From: CBFGTJ01 sp965651815 | GTDB taxonomy: Bacteria > Actinomycetota > Acidimicrobiia > Acidimicrobiales > Microtrichaceae | Reading direction: 5' to 3' | Assembly (NCBI GenBank): GCA_965651815.1 | Contig: CBFGTJ010000001.1 | Span: 1 to 64,000, forward strand | DNA: 64,000 bases | In this document: piece by piece, positions 31,170-39,699 of the stretch | How positions within the stretch are numbered: the first letter of the stretch is position 1 | Layout of the letters: every line of letters begins with the position of its first letter | Notes under the pieces: generated by a model | Seen by the model: the letters and a program-made list of their open reading frames with translations, nothing else | Told to the model about the DNA's origin: nothing | The model's database searches: none | Translations under genes and position numbers: made by a program

Positions 31170-33752
31170 CTACGACGCCCCCGCCCAGGCGACCAGGCCG
31201 AACTCGACCGGGTCGTCGACGAGCGGGTGGTGGGGGACGACCCGGACCGTGACGCCCATGCGGCCCGCGCGGTCGAGCGGAGCCTGCGCGACGAACCGTC
31301 GGTGGCCGTCCTCGAGCGGACCGGCGTCCTCCATGGGCACGAGGGTCGTGTCCTCGAGCTCGCCGGACTGGCCGACGTGGCCGACCACGAGCTGCACCTG
31401 CACGTCCTCGACGGCGAGGTCCCCGAGCGACACCTTCGCCTCGACGGTCCGCTGGGTGCCCAGGTCGGCCACCGCCTCGTCGGCGAGGACCTCGTCGACG
31501 TGCACGCGGTGCCACTGGCCCGCGACCCGCTCCCGGTACGCGGCGAGCGAGCGCGCCCCGGCGTAGCCGTCGCGGCCCAGGTCGAGGGCCCTCGCCGCCG
31601 CCGGCAGGTACAGCTCGTGGACGTAGTCGCGGACCATCCGGTGCGCACCCACGAACGGGCCGAGCGTCCGGAGGCTCTCACGCACCCTGGCGAGCCAGCC
31701 CTGGGGGAGCGAGCCCGGGTCCGAGCCGCGGTCGTGGTACAGCGGCACGACCTGGGTCTCGAGCAGCTCGAAGAGGCTGTTGGCCTCGATCTCGGTGCGG
31801 CGGTGCTCGTCGAGGATCGACTCCGCGGACGAGATCGCCCACCCGTTCGCGCGGCCCGACCCGTTCGCCCCCGACACGAAGCACTCCGCCCACCAGCCGT
31901 CGAGCACCGAGCAGTGCAGGCCGCCGTTGAGCACCGCCTTCATGCCGCTCGTGCCGGACGCCTCCATCGGGCGCACCGGCGTGTTGAGCCAGACGTCCGC
32001 GCCCTGCACCAGCGAGCGTGCGAGCGCCATGTCGTAGTCCTCGACGAACACGAACCGCTCGCGCACCGCCGGATCGTGGGAGAAGGCGACGACCTGGCGG
32101 ATCAGCTCCTTGCCCTGGTCGTCCGCGGGGTGGGCCTTGCCGGCGAAGACGAACTGCACGGGCCGTTCGTCGTCGCCGAGCAGCGCGTGCAGCCGGTCGG
32201 GCTGGCTGAGCAGCAGCGCGGCCCGCTTGTAGGTCGCCATCCGGCGAGCGAAGCAGATCGTGAGCGCGTCGGGGTCCAGCGCCCCGTCGACCCACTCGAG
32301 CTCCGACTCGGAGCGGCCCTGCGCGAGGCCGTGGTGGCGCAACCGCTCCCGGACGTGCTCGACCATCCGGACCTTCGCCGCCCGGTGCGCCTCCCAGTAG
32401 CGCTCGCCGTCGAGGTCGAGCACCGCGTCCCAGGCGTCGTGACCCGCCCACTGCCAGTCCTCGCCGACCGTGGTCGACAGCAGCGCGTCCATCTCGGGTG
32501 AGATCCAGGTCGACCCGTGCACGCCGTTGGTGATCGAACCGATCGGTGTCTCGGAGCGGGGGACGCCCGGCCAGAGGTCGGCGAACATGTCGCGGCTCAC
32601 CTCGCCGTGCAGCGCGGACACGCCGTTGCGCCGCTCCGCCAGGCGCATGCCCATCACCGCCATGTTGAACGGCTCCTCGGCCGGTTCGCCCGGCCGGTGG
32701 CCCAGCGCCATGAGGTCGTCGATGGTGATGCCGCAGTCCGCCGCCCACGACGAGAAGTAGCGCTCCATGAGCTCGCGGGGGAACCGGTCGATGCCGGCCG
32801 GGACGGGGGTGTGGGTGGTGAACACCGCGCCGGCGCGCACGGCCTCGAGCGCCTCCGCGAAGCTGAGGCCGTCCCGCTGCATGTGGCGACGGATCCGCTC
32901 CAGGCCGAGGAACCCGGCGTGGCCCTCGTTGGTGTGGAACACCTGCACCGGGATCTCGAGCGCCTCCAGGGCGCGCACCCCGCCGATGCCGAGGAGGATC
33001 TCCTGGCGGAGCCGGTGCTCGACGTCGCCGCCGTACAACCGGTCCGTCACGAGCTGCAGGTGCTGCGGGTTCTCGGGGATGTCGGCGTCGAGCAGGTACA
33101 GGGGCGTGCGCCCCACCGTCGCCCGCCACACCTGCGCGACCAGCGTCTCGTCGCCGAGCTGCAGGCTGACCCGCACCCCGTCGCACAGCTCGAGCGCCAT
33201 GGCGTACGGGTCGAGGTCGGGGAACCGCTCCTGCTGCCACCCGTCGACGGTGAGCGACTGGCGGAAGTAGCCGTGCCGGTAGAACAGCCCGATGGCGACG
33301 AGCGGCACGCCGAGGTCGGACGCCGACTTGAGGTGGTCGCCGGCGAGCACGCCGAGGCCACCCGAGTACTGGGGCACGGCCTCGGAGATGCCGAACTCCG
33401 GGGAGAAGTAGGCGACGACGCCCTCCATCGCGCTCGCGGCACCGTCGGCGTCGGCGAGCCTCTGGAACCAGCGCGGCTGTCCGAGGTACTCGTCGAGCGA
33501 CGCCGCCGCCGCGGCGACGCGCTCGCGGAAGGTCGGGTCCTCGGCGAGCTCGGCCAGTCGCTCCGGTGGCACCTCCGCGAGGACCTTGTTCGGGTCGTGG
33601 TCGCCCTCGTCCCAGATGCGCGGGTCGATCGCGGCGAACAGCTCCCGGGTCGGCCGGTCCCACGACCAGCGGAGGTTGTTGGCGAGCCGTTCCAGGTCGG
33701 CCAGCGGAGCCGGCACGTTGGGGCGGACGGTGAAGCTGCGCTGTGCCTTCAT
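31170..33752 (-). CDS. glgP: Alpha-glucan (maltodextrin/glycogen) phosphorylase
   Basis: Releases glucose-1-phosphate from alpha-1,4-glucan ends. 860 aa, of the archaeal/actinobacterial alpha-glucan phosphorylase type with an extra N-terminal helical domain (NNLRWSWDRPTRELF). Recognisable blocks are YFSPEFGISEAVPQYSGGLGVLAGDHLKSA (residues about 117-146), the GxGGR-like region ILLGIGGVRALEAL and the PLP-binding segment EASGTSGMKAVLNGGL. TACCCT lies 7 bases upstream of the ATG on the minus strand. It is divergent from the propeller/glgE operon and supplies the degradative side of the glucan cycle. Confidence 0.93.
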   Translation of the reverse strand: MKAQRSFTVRPNVPAPLADLERLANNLRWSWDRPTRELFAAIDPRIWDEGDHDPNKVLAEVPPERLAELAEDPTFRERVAAAAASLDEYLGQPRWFQRLADADGAASAMEGVVAYFSPEFGISEAVPQYSGGLGVLAGDHLKSASDLGVPLVAIGLFYRHGYFRQSLTVDGWQQERFPDLDPYAMALELCDGVRVSLQLGDETLVAQVWRATVGRTPLYLLDADIPENPQHLQLVTDRLYGGDVEHRLRQEILLGIGGVRALEALEIPVQVFHTNEGHAGFLGLERIRRHMQRDGLSFAEALEAVRAGAVFTTHTPVPAGIDRFPRELMERYFSSWAADCGITIDDLMALGHRPGEPAEEPFNMAVMGMRLAERRNGVSALHGEVSRDMFADLWPGVPRSETPIGSITNGVHGSTWISPEMDALLSTTVGEDWQWAGHDAWDAVLDLDGERYWEAHRAAKVRMVEHVRERLRHHGLAQGRSESELEWVDGALDPDALTICFARRMATYKRAALLLSQPDRLHALLGDDERPVQFVFAGKAHPADDQGKELIRQVVAFSHDPAVRERFVFVEDYDMALARSLVQGADVWLNTPVRPMEASGTSGMKAVLNGGLHCSVLDGWWAECFVSGANGSGRANGWAISSAESILDEHRRTEIEANSLFELLETQVVPLYHDRGSDPGSLPQGWLARVRESLRTLGPFVGAHRMVRDYVHELYLPAAARALDLGRDGYAGARSLAAYRERVAGQWHRVHVDEVLADEAVADLGTQRTVEAKVSLGDLAVEDVQVQLVVGHVGQSGELEDTTLVPMEDAGPLEDGHRRFVAQAPLDRAGRMGVTVRVVPHHPLVDDPVEFGLVAWAGAS

Positions 33753-33759
33753 CAGGTGG

Positions 33760-33765
33760 AGGGTA
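33760..33765 (-). promoter_or_regulatory. -10 element of glgP
   Basis: Minus-strand TACCCT, 7 bases before the glgP ATG, no Shine-Dalgarno. Confidence 0.45.
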
Positions 33766-33822
33766 CCCGTGCGCACCCCCGGCCAGACCGGGTGGCGGGG
33801 ATCGCTCGGCCGGGGCGGCCGG

Positions 33823-33828
33823 TATCGT
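33823..33828 (+). promoter_or_regulatory. -10 element of the propeller-glgE operon
   Basis: TATCGT 9 bases before the ATG at 33838. The 85-base spacer also carries the opposing glgP promoter. Confidence 0.4.
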
Positions 33829-33837
33829 GAGCAGGTC

Positions 33838-35490
33838 ATGGCGTCCCTGGAGAGCACGCGGCCGCGCGCCCGGAGCGCCGGGGAGCCCGTCTCGGGCTGG
33901 GCGATCGCGGCGATCGTCTTCGCCGTCATGGCGGTCCTCTCGGCGTCCGCGGTCGTCGTGACGACGCTGTCGGACCGCACGCCCGACGGCGCCCCCGGCG
34001 AGGTGCTGCTCGACGAGCCGTCCGCTGCGCCCGAGCCCGGCGAATCCGCCGCGCCCGCCGAGGAGCCCGAGCCCGCGGTCCCCACGGGGTACGTGGCCTA
34101 CGTGACCACCGACGGCCGCGTGCTGCTGGGCACCGGTGCGGAGGAGCCGGTCGAGCTCGCCGCGGACGCCGCGGTCGGCACCGCCCAGCTCGGGGCGGTC
34201 GCGGTCGCCCCCACCTCGGACCTGGTCGCGTACGTGCGCCGCGACGGGGCGCTCGTCGTGCTGCCCACCGGCGGCGGCCAGCCGGTCGTGCTCGCGACCG
34301 ACGTCGCCCTGGAGGCGCTCGGCCGGGGGCCGATGCTCGCGTGGGACCCGACGGGATCCCAGATCGCGTACCTCGCGGAGGGCACCGAGGACATGGCACG
34401 CCCCCGCCCCGAGGACCCGCCGCCGCTCACCCAGGAGGGCGTGTTCCGGGTGCCGCTGCCCGAGGGCGTCGTCGGCGACGTCGTCAAGGTCGTCGACCGC
34501 ACCGGCGCGCCGCTCACCCACATCGGCGACCCGACGACCCGCTCCATGGTGGGGGTCGTCAGCTCGATGTCCGACGACCTGCTGATCCTCGAGTCCGTCG
34601 CCCCCGACACCGGCCGCCCCTACACGCTCGCGCTGGGCACGTCGGGCTCCTCCGAGGAGATCCCGACGCTCCTCTCCGCGGACGATCCGGCGTTCGCCCC
34701 CGACGGCAACTTCGTGGTCGCCGTCGGGCCCGACAAGGGCGGGCAGGAGCTCATCCGCATCGAGACCGACGAGCTGTCGCGCGCGACGCTCGTGTCCGCG
34801 GACCGGATCTGCAACCCGTCGATCTCGCCGGACAGCACCCGCATCGCGTACGGCACCGGCGAGGACTGCTCGCAGCTGCACCTCATCTCCGCGCGGGGCG
34901 GCGCCCCGGTCGACGTCACCCCCGAGTCGGGACCGGGGGAGCGCAGCTTCGAGTTCGGTGAGCTCGGCTGGACGCCCGAGGGGCGGTTCATCACCTTCGC
35001 CGACTGCAGGTCCACCGAGGGCCCGGTCCGCTGCGGTGGACGTGTGAGCTTCCTCGACCCCGACCGGCGCACCCTGGTCGAAGGCCCGGAGGCCTCGACC
35101 GTCGCGCCGGTCCGCCAGCCGCTGCTGCAGGACCTGCGCCTGGACGTGGCCATGGACGGGCCGATCGAGTACCTCGGGTCGTTCCCGATCGACCTGGAGG
35201 CGGAGGGCGACGTCCGGGAGATCGCCGAGGGCGCCGGACGCGCCGAGCTGGAGCTGGTCGACGGCGAGCGGTCGATCCGCCTCGAGCTGCAGGTCGAGGA
35301 GGGGATCAGGTTCGCGACCGGCCGGCTCACCCTCGTCGACCCGGAGCACGGGATCGACCGCACCTTCATGGTGCTGGGGTCGCCCTCGGTGATCGGCATC
35401 CGGGTCGTGTCGCTCTCGGGCACCTGGATCGACACCACCGACCTCCCGATCGCATCAGGCAAGTTCCGACTGGCGGTGAGACGACGATGA
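33838..35490 (+). CDS. Membrane-anchored beta-propeller (TolB/PD40-like) protein
   Basis: 550 aa. Short cytoplasmic N-terminus, one membrane helix (about 21-43), a Pro/Glu-rich stalk (about 55-82), then repeated propeller-type strands: VAVAPTSDLVAYVRRDG, LAWDPTGSQIAYLAEG, DPAFAPDGNFVVAVG, PSISPDSTRIAYGTG and LGWTPEGRFITFADC. Cys in ICNPS, EDCSQ, DCRS and RCGG could pair outside the cell. Its stop overlaps the glgE ATG by 4 bases, so it is produced together with GlgE although GlgE is cytosolic. I know of no described role for such a protein in GlgE metabolism. Confidence 0.75.
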   Translation: MASLESTRPRARSAGEPVSGWAIAAIVFAVMAVLSASAVVVTTLSDRTPDGAPGEVLLDEPSAAPEPGESAAPAEEPEPAVPTGYVAYVTTDGRVLLGTGAEEPVELAADAAVGTAQLGAVAVAPTSDLVAYVRRDGALVVLPTGGGQPVVLATDVALEALGRGPMLAWDPTGSQIAYLAEGTEDMARPRPEDPPPLTQEGVFRVPLPEGVVGDVVKVVDRTGAPLTHIGDPTTRSMVGVVSSMSDDLLILESVAPDTGRPYTLALGTSGSSEEIPTLLSADDPAFAPDGNFVVAVGPDKGGQELIRIETDELSRATLVSADRICNPSISPDSTRIAYGTGEDCSQLHLISARGGAPVDVTPESGPGERSFEFGELGWTPEGRFITFADCRSTEGPVRCGGRVSFLDPDRRTLVEGPEASTVAPVRQPLLQDLRLDVAMDGPIEYLGSFPIDLEAEGDVREIAEGAGRAELELVDGERSIRLELQVEEGIRFATGRLTLVDPEHGIDRTFMVLGSPSVIGIRVVSLSGTWIDTTDLPIASGKFRLAVRRR

Positions 35491-37457
35491 CCGCGCCCCC
35501 TGCGGACCCCTACCGGACCTTCATCACCGACGTGCGGCCCCGCACCCCCAACGGGCGGGCGCCCAAGGCCGCCGTCGGCGACCCCGTGGAGGTGCGGGCG
35601 CACCTCGTGCGCGACGGCCACGGCATCCTCGCCGCCCAGCTGCGCTGGCGCCGCCTCGACGGCACCCGCTCGAAGTGGGCGGCGGTGCCGATGGTCGTCG
35701 ACGACCACGGGCACGCCCGTGGGTGCTTCGAGCCCGAGGCCCCCGGCATGTACGAGTTCGAGGTCGACGCGTGGGAGGACCGGTTCGCCACGTGGCGGCG
35801 CGACCTGCGCCTCCGGGTGGCGGCGGGCGAGGACGTCGCGACGGAGCTGCTCGACGGGGCGGACCTGCTCGAGCGGATCCTGCCGGAGGTCCGCAAGGGC
35901 CGGCGGAGCCGCGTGCGCGACGCGATCGAGCAGCTGCGGGCGACCTCCTGCGGCGAGGGGGTCCGGGTGGCGGCCGGGCTCGACGACGCCGTCGCGGAGG
36001 TCGTGGTCGGCCTGCCCGATCCGGAGGACCGGACCACGTCGGGGCCGCACCCCTTGCGCGTCGACCGGGAGCTCGCGGTGCGCGGCGCCTGGTACGAGCT
36101 GTTCCCACGCTCCGAGGGCGGCTTCGTCGAGGGCGCCCGGATCTGGGACCGCCTCGAGCGCATCGCCGAGGCCGGCTTCGACGTGCTGTACCTGCCCCCG
36201 ATCCACCCGATCGGCGTGACCAACCGCAAGGGGCCGGGCAACACGCTCGTCGCGGGCCCCGACGACGTCGGCAGCCCGTGGGCGATCGGCGGACCCGACG
36301 GCGGGCACACCGACGTCGACCCGTCGCTCGGCACGCTCGAGGACGTGCGGCGCTTCATCCGGCGCGCCAACGAGCTCGGCGTCGAGGTCGCGCTCGACCA
36401 CGCCCTGCAGTGCAGCCCCGACCACCCCTGGGTGCGCGACCACCCCGAGTGGTTCCAGGTGCGCTCCGACGGGAGCATCCGGTACGCGGAGAACCCGCCG
36501 AAGAAGTACCAGGACATCCACCCGATCAACTTCTGGCCACCGAAGGACTCCGATCGCGTCGCGCTGTGGAAGGCGTGCCGCGGGATCCTCGAGTTCTGGA
36601 TCGAGCAGGGCATCCGGGTGTTCCGCGTCGACAACCCGCACACCAAGCCGCTCGCGTACTGGGAGTGGGTGATCCGCGACATCCAGCGGCGCCACCCCGA
36701 CGTCGTGTTCCTCGCCGAGGCGTTCACCGACCCGGCGATGATGCACGCGCTCGCGGAGATCGGCTTCAGCCAGTCCTACACGTACTTCACCTGGCGCACC
36801 TCGAAGTGGGAGCTGGTCGAGTACGGCGAGGAGCTCGCCCACGGTGAGGCCGCGGGGTGGTTCCGCCCCAACCTGTGGCCCAACACCCCCGACATCCTCT
36901 CCGGGCCGCTGCGCAACGGCAGCCCCGGCCAGTTCGCGATCCGGGCCGTGCTCGCCGCGACGATGGCGCCCAGCTGGGGCATCTACTCGGGCTACGAGCT
37001 GTGCGAGAACCAGCCCGCCTCCCCGGACAACGAGGAGTACCTGCACTCGGAGAAGTACGAGCTGAAGGTGCGGGACTGGTCCCCGACCGAGCAGCCCGGC
37101 TCGCTGTGGGCGCTCATCGCACGGCTGAACGAGATCCGCCGCGCCCACCCCGCCATGTGGCGGATGTGGTCGCTGCGCTTCCACCACGTCGAGGACGACC
37201 GGCTCATCGCCTACAGCCACCGCCGCGACGACGACGTCGTCATGGTCGTGGTGAACCTGGCGCCCGACGAGCTGGTCGAGTCCACGCTCCACGTCGACCC
37301 CGGGTCGCTCGGGCTGCCTCCCGAGGGTCCCTACCTCGCGCGCGACGAGCTCACCGGTGAGGAGTGGACCTGGGAGGGGCCGACCGCGTACGTGAAGCTC
37401 GGGCCCGACGAGCGGGTCGCCCACGTGCTGTCCCTCGTGCGCCACCACGGCCCGTAG
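35487..37457 (+). CDS. glgE: Alpha-1,4-glucan:maltose-1-phosphate maltosyltransferase
   Basis: Extends linear alpha-1,4-glucan with maltosyl units from maltose-1-phosphate. 656 aa, GH13 subfamily 3. N-terminal domains (about 1-200), then the catalytic barrel beginning WYELFPRSEGGFVEGA; nucleophile Asp in GIRVFRVDNPHTKP and acid/base Glu in VVFLAEAFTDP. The GlgE-typical EYLHSEKYELKVRDW is present. With treS, maltokinase and glgB downstream the pathway is complete in this locus. Accumulation of maltose-1-phosphate is toxic when GlgE is lost in mycobacteria. Confidence 0.96.
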   Translation: MTAPPADPYRTFITDVRPRTPNGRAPKAAVGDPVEVRAHLVRDGHGILAAQLRWRRLDGTRSKWAAVPMVVDDHGHARGCFEPEAPGMYEFEVDAWEDRFATWRRDLRLRVAAGEDVATELLDGADLLERILPEVRKGRRSRVRDAIEQLRATSCGEGVRVAAGLDDAVAEVVVGLPDPEDRTTSGPHPLRVDRELAVRGAWYELFPRSEGGFVEGARIWDRLERIAEAGFDVLYLPPIHPIGVTNRKGPGNTLVAGPDDVGSPWAIGGPDGGHTDVDPSLGTLEDVRRFIRRANELGVEVALDHALQCSPDHPWVRDHPEWFQVRSDGSIRYAENPPKKYQDIHPINFWPPKDSDRVALWKACRGILEFWIEQGIRVFRVDNPHTKPLAYWEWVIRDIQRRHPDVVFLAEAFTDPAMMHALAEIGFSQSYTYFTWRTSKWELVEYGEELAHGEAAGWFRPNLWPNTPDILSGPLRNGSPGQFAIRAVLAATMAPSWGIYSGYELCENQPASPDNEEYLHSEKYELKVRDWSPTEQPGSLWALIARLNEIRRAHPAMWRMWSLRFHHVEDDRLIAYSHRRDDDVVMVVVNLAPDELVESTLHVDPGSLGLPPEGPYLARDELTGEEWTWEGPTAYVKLGPDERVAHVLSLVRHHGP

Positions 37458-37472
37458 GCCGGTGCGTGGTGG

Positions 37473-39581
37473 TCAGCGGGCGAGGTCCAGCGCCGCGATG
37501 CGGTCGGCGAGCCGCTCGGCGACGTAGCGGCCGCCGGGCGCGGCGTCGTAGTGGGCGCCGTCCCCGGGCCGCAACCGGATGCCGTCCACGACGGTCGGGC
37601 ACGGCGAGGTGGGGCACACGATCGGCCGCAGGTCCAACAGCTTCGGGCGGACGGGGCTGCGCCCCGCCAGGCCGGTGAGGTAGCTCGCGAGCCGGGCGAG
37701 GCGGACGTTGGTCTCCGGGTCCGCGGTGCGGGACTCGCCGTCCACGTTCGGCGGCAGCAGCACGAGCGCGACGCGGGTCCCGCCGCCGGCGACGCGGCCG
37801 AAGGTCTCGCCGTAGAGCCGGTCGAGCACGCGGTCCGCCTCGGCGGTGCCGAAGCGGTACCAGCGGCCGTCGACGATGCGGTCACCCGCCTCCCAGCTGG
37901 AGAGCAGGACCACGAGGTCGGGCCGGGCCTTGCGCACCGCGTCGGACTGGATCCTCGGGATCGCACCGTGGCAGGCGCGGGTGAACTCGATCGGACGGCC
38001 CTGCGGGTCGGCGGGATCGCCCGTCACCACGCCGCAGCCGGGTGAGGTCGCCGCGGCGAACGTGATGCCCCGGGCGGTCAGCGCGTCGCCGAGGTAGGGC
38101 TCGAGGCTCGCGGCGACGCTGTCGCCCAGCAGCAGCACGCGGGTCGGGTGCCGCGGCGGCGGGACGGTCGTGGGCGGCGCCGTCGGGGGCGGCGCGGTCG
38201 GGGGCGGCGCCGCGGTGGTCGGCGACGGCGCGGCCGTGGAGGGCGGCGCGGTGCTCGGCGGTGCGGCGCCCGTGGTGGTCGTCGTGGCGGTCGTCGTCGT
38301 GGTCGTGCTCGCCTCGCGGACCACCACGTCGTCGTCGGGCGCGCGGGCCTGCAGGAAGTCGGGGGGCGGCTCCAGCCCCGAGGTCGCGGCGAGGTTGCCG
38401 GAGACGATGGCGACGACCGCGAGCGGCAGTGCGAGCGCTGCGGCGCGGGTGCCCAGCAACCGCCCGGTGCGGATCGGCTGCTCGAGCAGGCGGTAGCTGA
38501 GCGCCGCCGCGGCGAGGGTGACCGCGCCCCGCAGGCCCAGGAGCGCGACGCCGTCGAGGCCCGTGCGGGTCGGGGTGAGCCACAGGTAGACGGGCCAGTG
38601 GATCAGGTACACCCCGTAGCTGATCCGGCCGAGCGCGACGAGGGGGCGGGTGCCGAGCAGCGCGGCGGCGGGTCCCCCCTGGGCGCTGCCGAGCACGACC
38701 GCCGCGGTGCAGGCGGCGGTGACGAGCAGCCCCCACGGGTAGAGCCACCGGCTCGTCAGGTCGCCGACCACGAACAGGACCCCCAGCGCCGCGAGGCCCA
38801 CGACCGCGGCGGCCCGGACCGCCGTGCGCGCGGCGCCGGCGGGCAGGCGGAGGCGCCGGAGCGTCGCGCACGCGAGGAGCGCGCCGACGAGCAGCTCGGC
38901 CGCGCGGCTGTCGGTCCCGAAGTACGCGCGGTCCACCGAGGTCTGCGACAGCCACCCGTTCACCACCGACGACGCCACGGCGAGCACCCCCAGCGCGACC
39001 GCTGCGCGGCCGAGACGGATGCGGGGCGGGAGGCGGCGTCCCAGCACGAGGAGGGCCGTGAGCAGCAGCGGGAGGGCGAGGTAGAACTGCTCCTCGATCG
39101 CCAGGCTCCAGTAGTGCTCGACGGGGGAGGAGCCCGCGTACTCGTTCCCGTAGCTCGTGCCGGACGCGATGAAGTGCCAGTTGACGAGCTCGGCCACCGA
39201 CCACGGGACGTCGCCGCGCAGGGAGCGCAGCTGCTCGGTGTCCCACACCCCGACCGCGCCCATCGCGACGACCAGCGCGAGCGTGGCGAGCGACGCGGGG
39301 AGCAGCCGCCGGAACCGCCGCGCCCAGAAGGCGCGCAGGTCGATGCGGTCGTGCGCCGCCCACTCGCGCAGCAGCAGCGAGGTGATGAGGAACCCCGACA
39401 GCGTGAAGAAGACCGACACGCCGAGGAAGCCGCCCGCCATCCAGTCGTAGGCCGAGTGGTACAGCAGCACGCCCACCACCGCGACGGCGCGGATGCCGTC
39501 GAGCGGCTCGATGTGGCCGAGCGGCTCGGCGGCGATGCGAGGCGCCGTCGGGGAGGGGGAGGTCGGGGCTGGTGCCGTCAT
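37473..39581 (-). CDS. Acyltransferase family 3 (OafA/YrhL-type) with C-terminal SGNH domain
   Basis: 702 aa. N-terminal acyltransferase-3 membrane domain (about 20-400) with HIEPLDGIRAVAVVGVLLYHSA, containing the conserved His after the RAxA motif, and GVSVFFTLSGFLITSLLL. A Thr/Pro/Ala linker (about 420-475) leads to an SGNH domain starting LLLGDSVAASL with late DGAHYDAAPGG. Such proteins O-acylate surface polysaccharides or peptidoglycan, carrying acyl groups across the membrane. It lies between glgE and treS on the opposite strand, inside the alpha-glucan locus, which raises the possibility that exported glucan is its substrate. That link is inference. Confidence 0.88.
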   Translation of the reverse strand: MTAPAPTSPSPTAPRIAAEPLGHIEPLDGIRAVAVVGVLLYHSAYDWMAGGFLGVSVFFTLSGFLITSLLLREWAAHDRIDLRAFWARRFRRLLPASLATLALVVAMGAVGVWDTEQLRSLRGDVPWSVAELVNWHFIASGTSYGNEYAGSSPVEHYWSLAIEEQFYLALPLLLTALLVLGRRLPPRIRLGRAAVALGVLAVASSVVNGWLSQTSVDRAYFGTDSRAAELLVGALLACATLRRLRLPAGAARTAVRAAAVVGLAALGVLFVVGDLTSRWLYPWGLLVTAACTAAVVLGSAQGGPAAALLGTRPLVALGRISYGVYLIHWPVYLWLTPTRTGLDGVALLGLRGAVTLAAAALSYRLLEQPIRTGRLLGTRAAALALPLAVVAIVSGNLAATSGLEPPPDFLQARAPDDDVVVREASTTTTTTATTTTTGAAPPSTAPPSTAAPSPTTAAPPPTAPPPTAPPTTVPPPRHPTRVLLLGDSVAASLEPYLGDALTARGITFAAATSPGCGVVTGDPADPQGRPIEFTRACHGAIPRIQSDAVRKARPDLVVLLSSWEAGDRIVDGRWYRFGTAEADRVLDRLYGETFGRVAGGGTRVALVLLPPNVDGESRTADPETNVRLARLASYLTGLAGRSPVRPKLLDLRPIVCPTSPCPTVVDGIRLRPGDGAHYDAAPGGRYVAERLADRIAALDLAR

Positions 39582-39686
39582 GCGGTGGACCCGGTCGTCG
39601 GGGACCCGTCACGGTACCGGCGGAGGTGCACGGAGACGCCCCGCGACGCCCGGTCCGGAGCGCGCTGGACCCCCGACCTGCACCGG

Positions 39687-39692
39687 TACGCT
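39687..39692 (+). promoter_or_regulatory. -10 element of treS
   Basis: TACGCT 7 bases before the GTG at 39700, no Shine-Dalgarno. The rest of the 118-base spacer to the acyltransferase gene shows no other feature. Confidence 0.45.
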
Positions 39693-39699
39693 GGTACGT

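Noticed and set aside
31678..35349. 1223-codon open frame on the minus strand
   Set aside because: It is out of frame with glgP and antisense to the propeller gene; its Arg/Pro/Gly-rich composition is typical of high-GC shadow frames, while glgP in the neighbouring frame has full family motifs.
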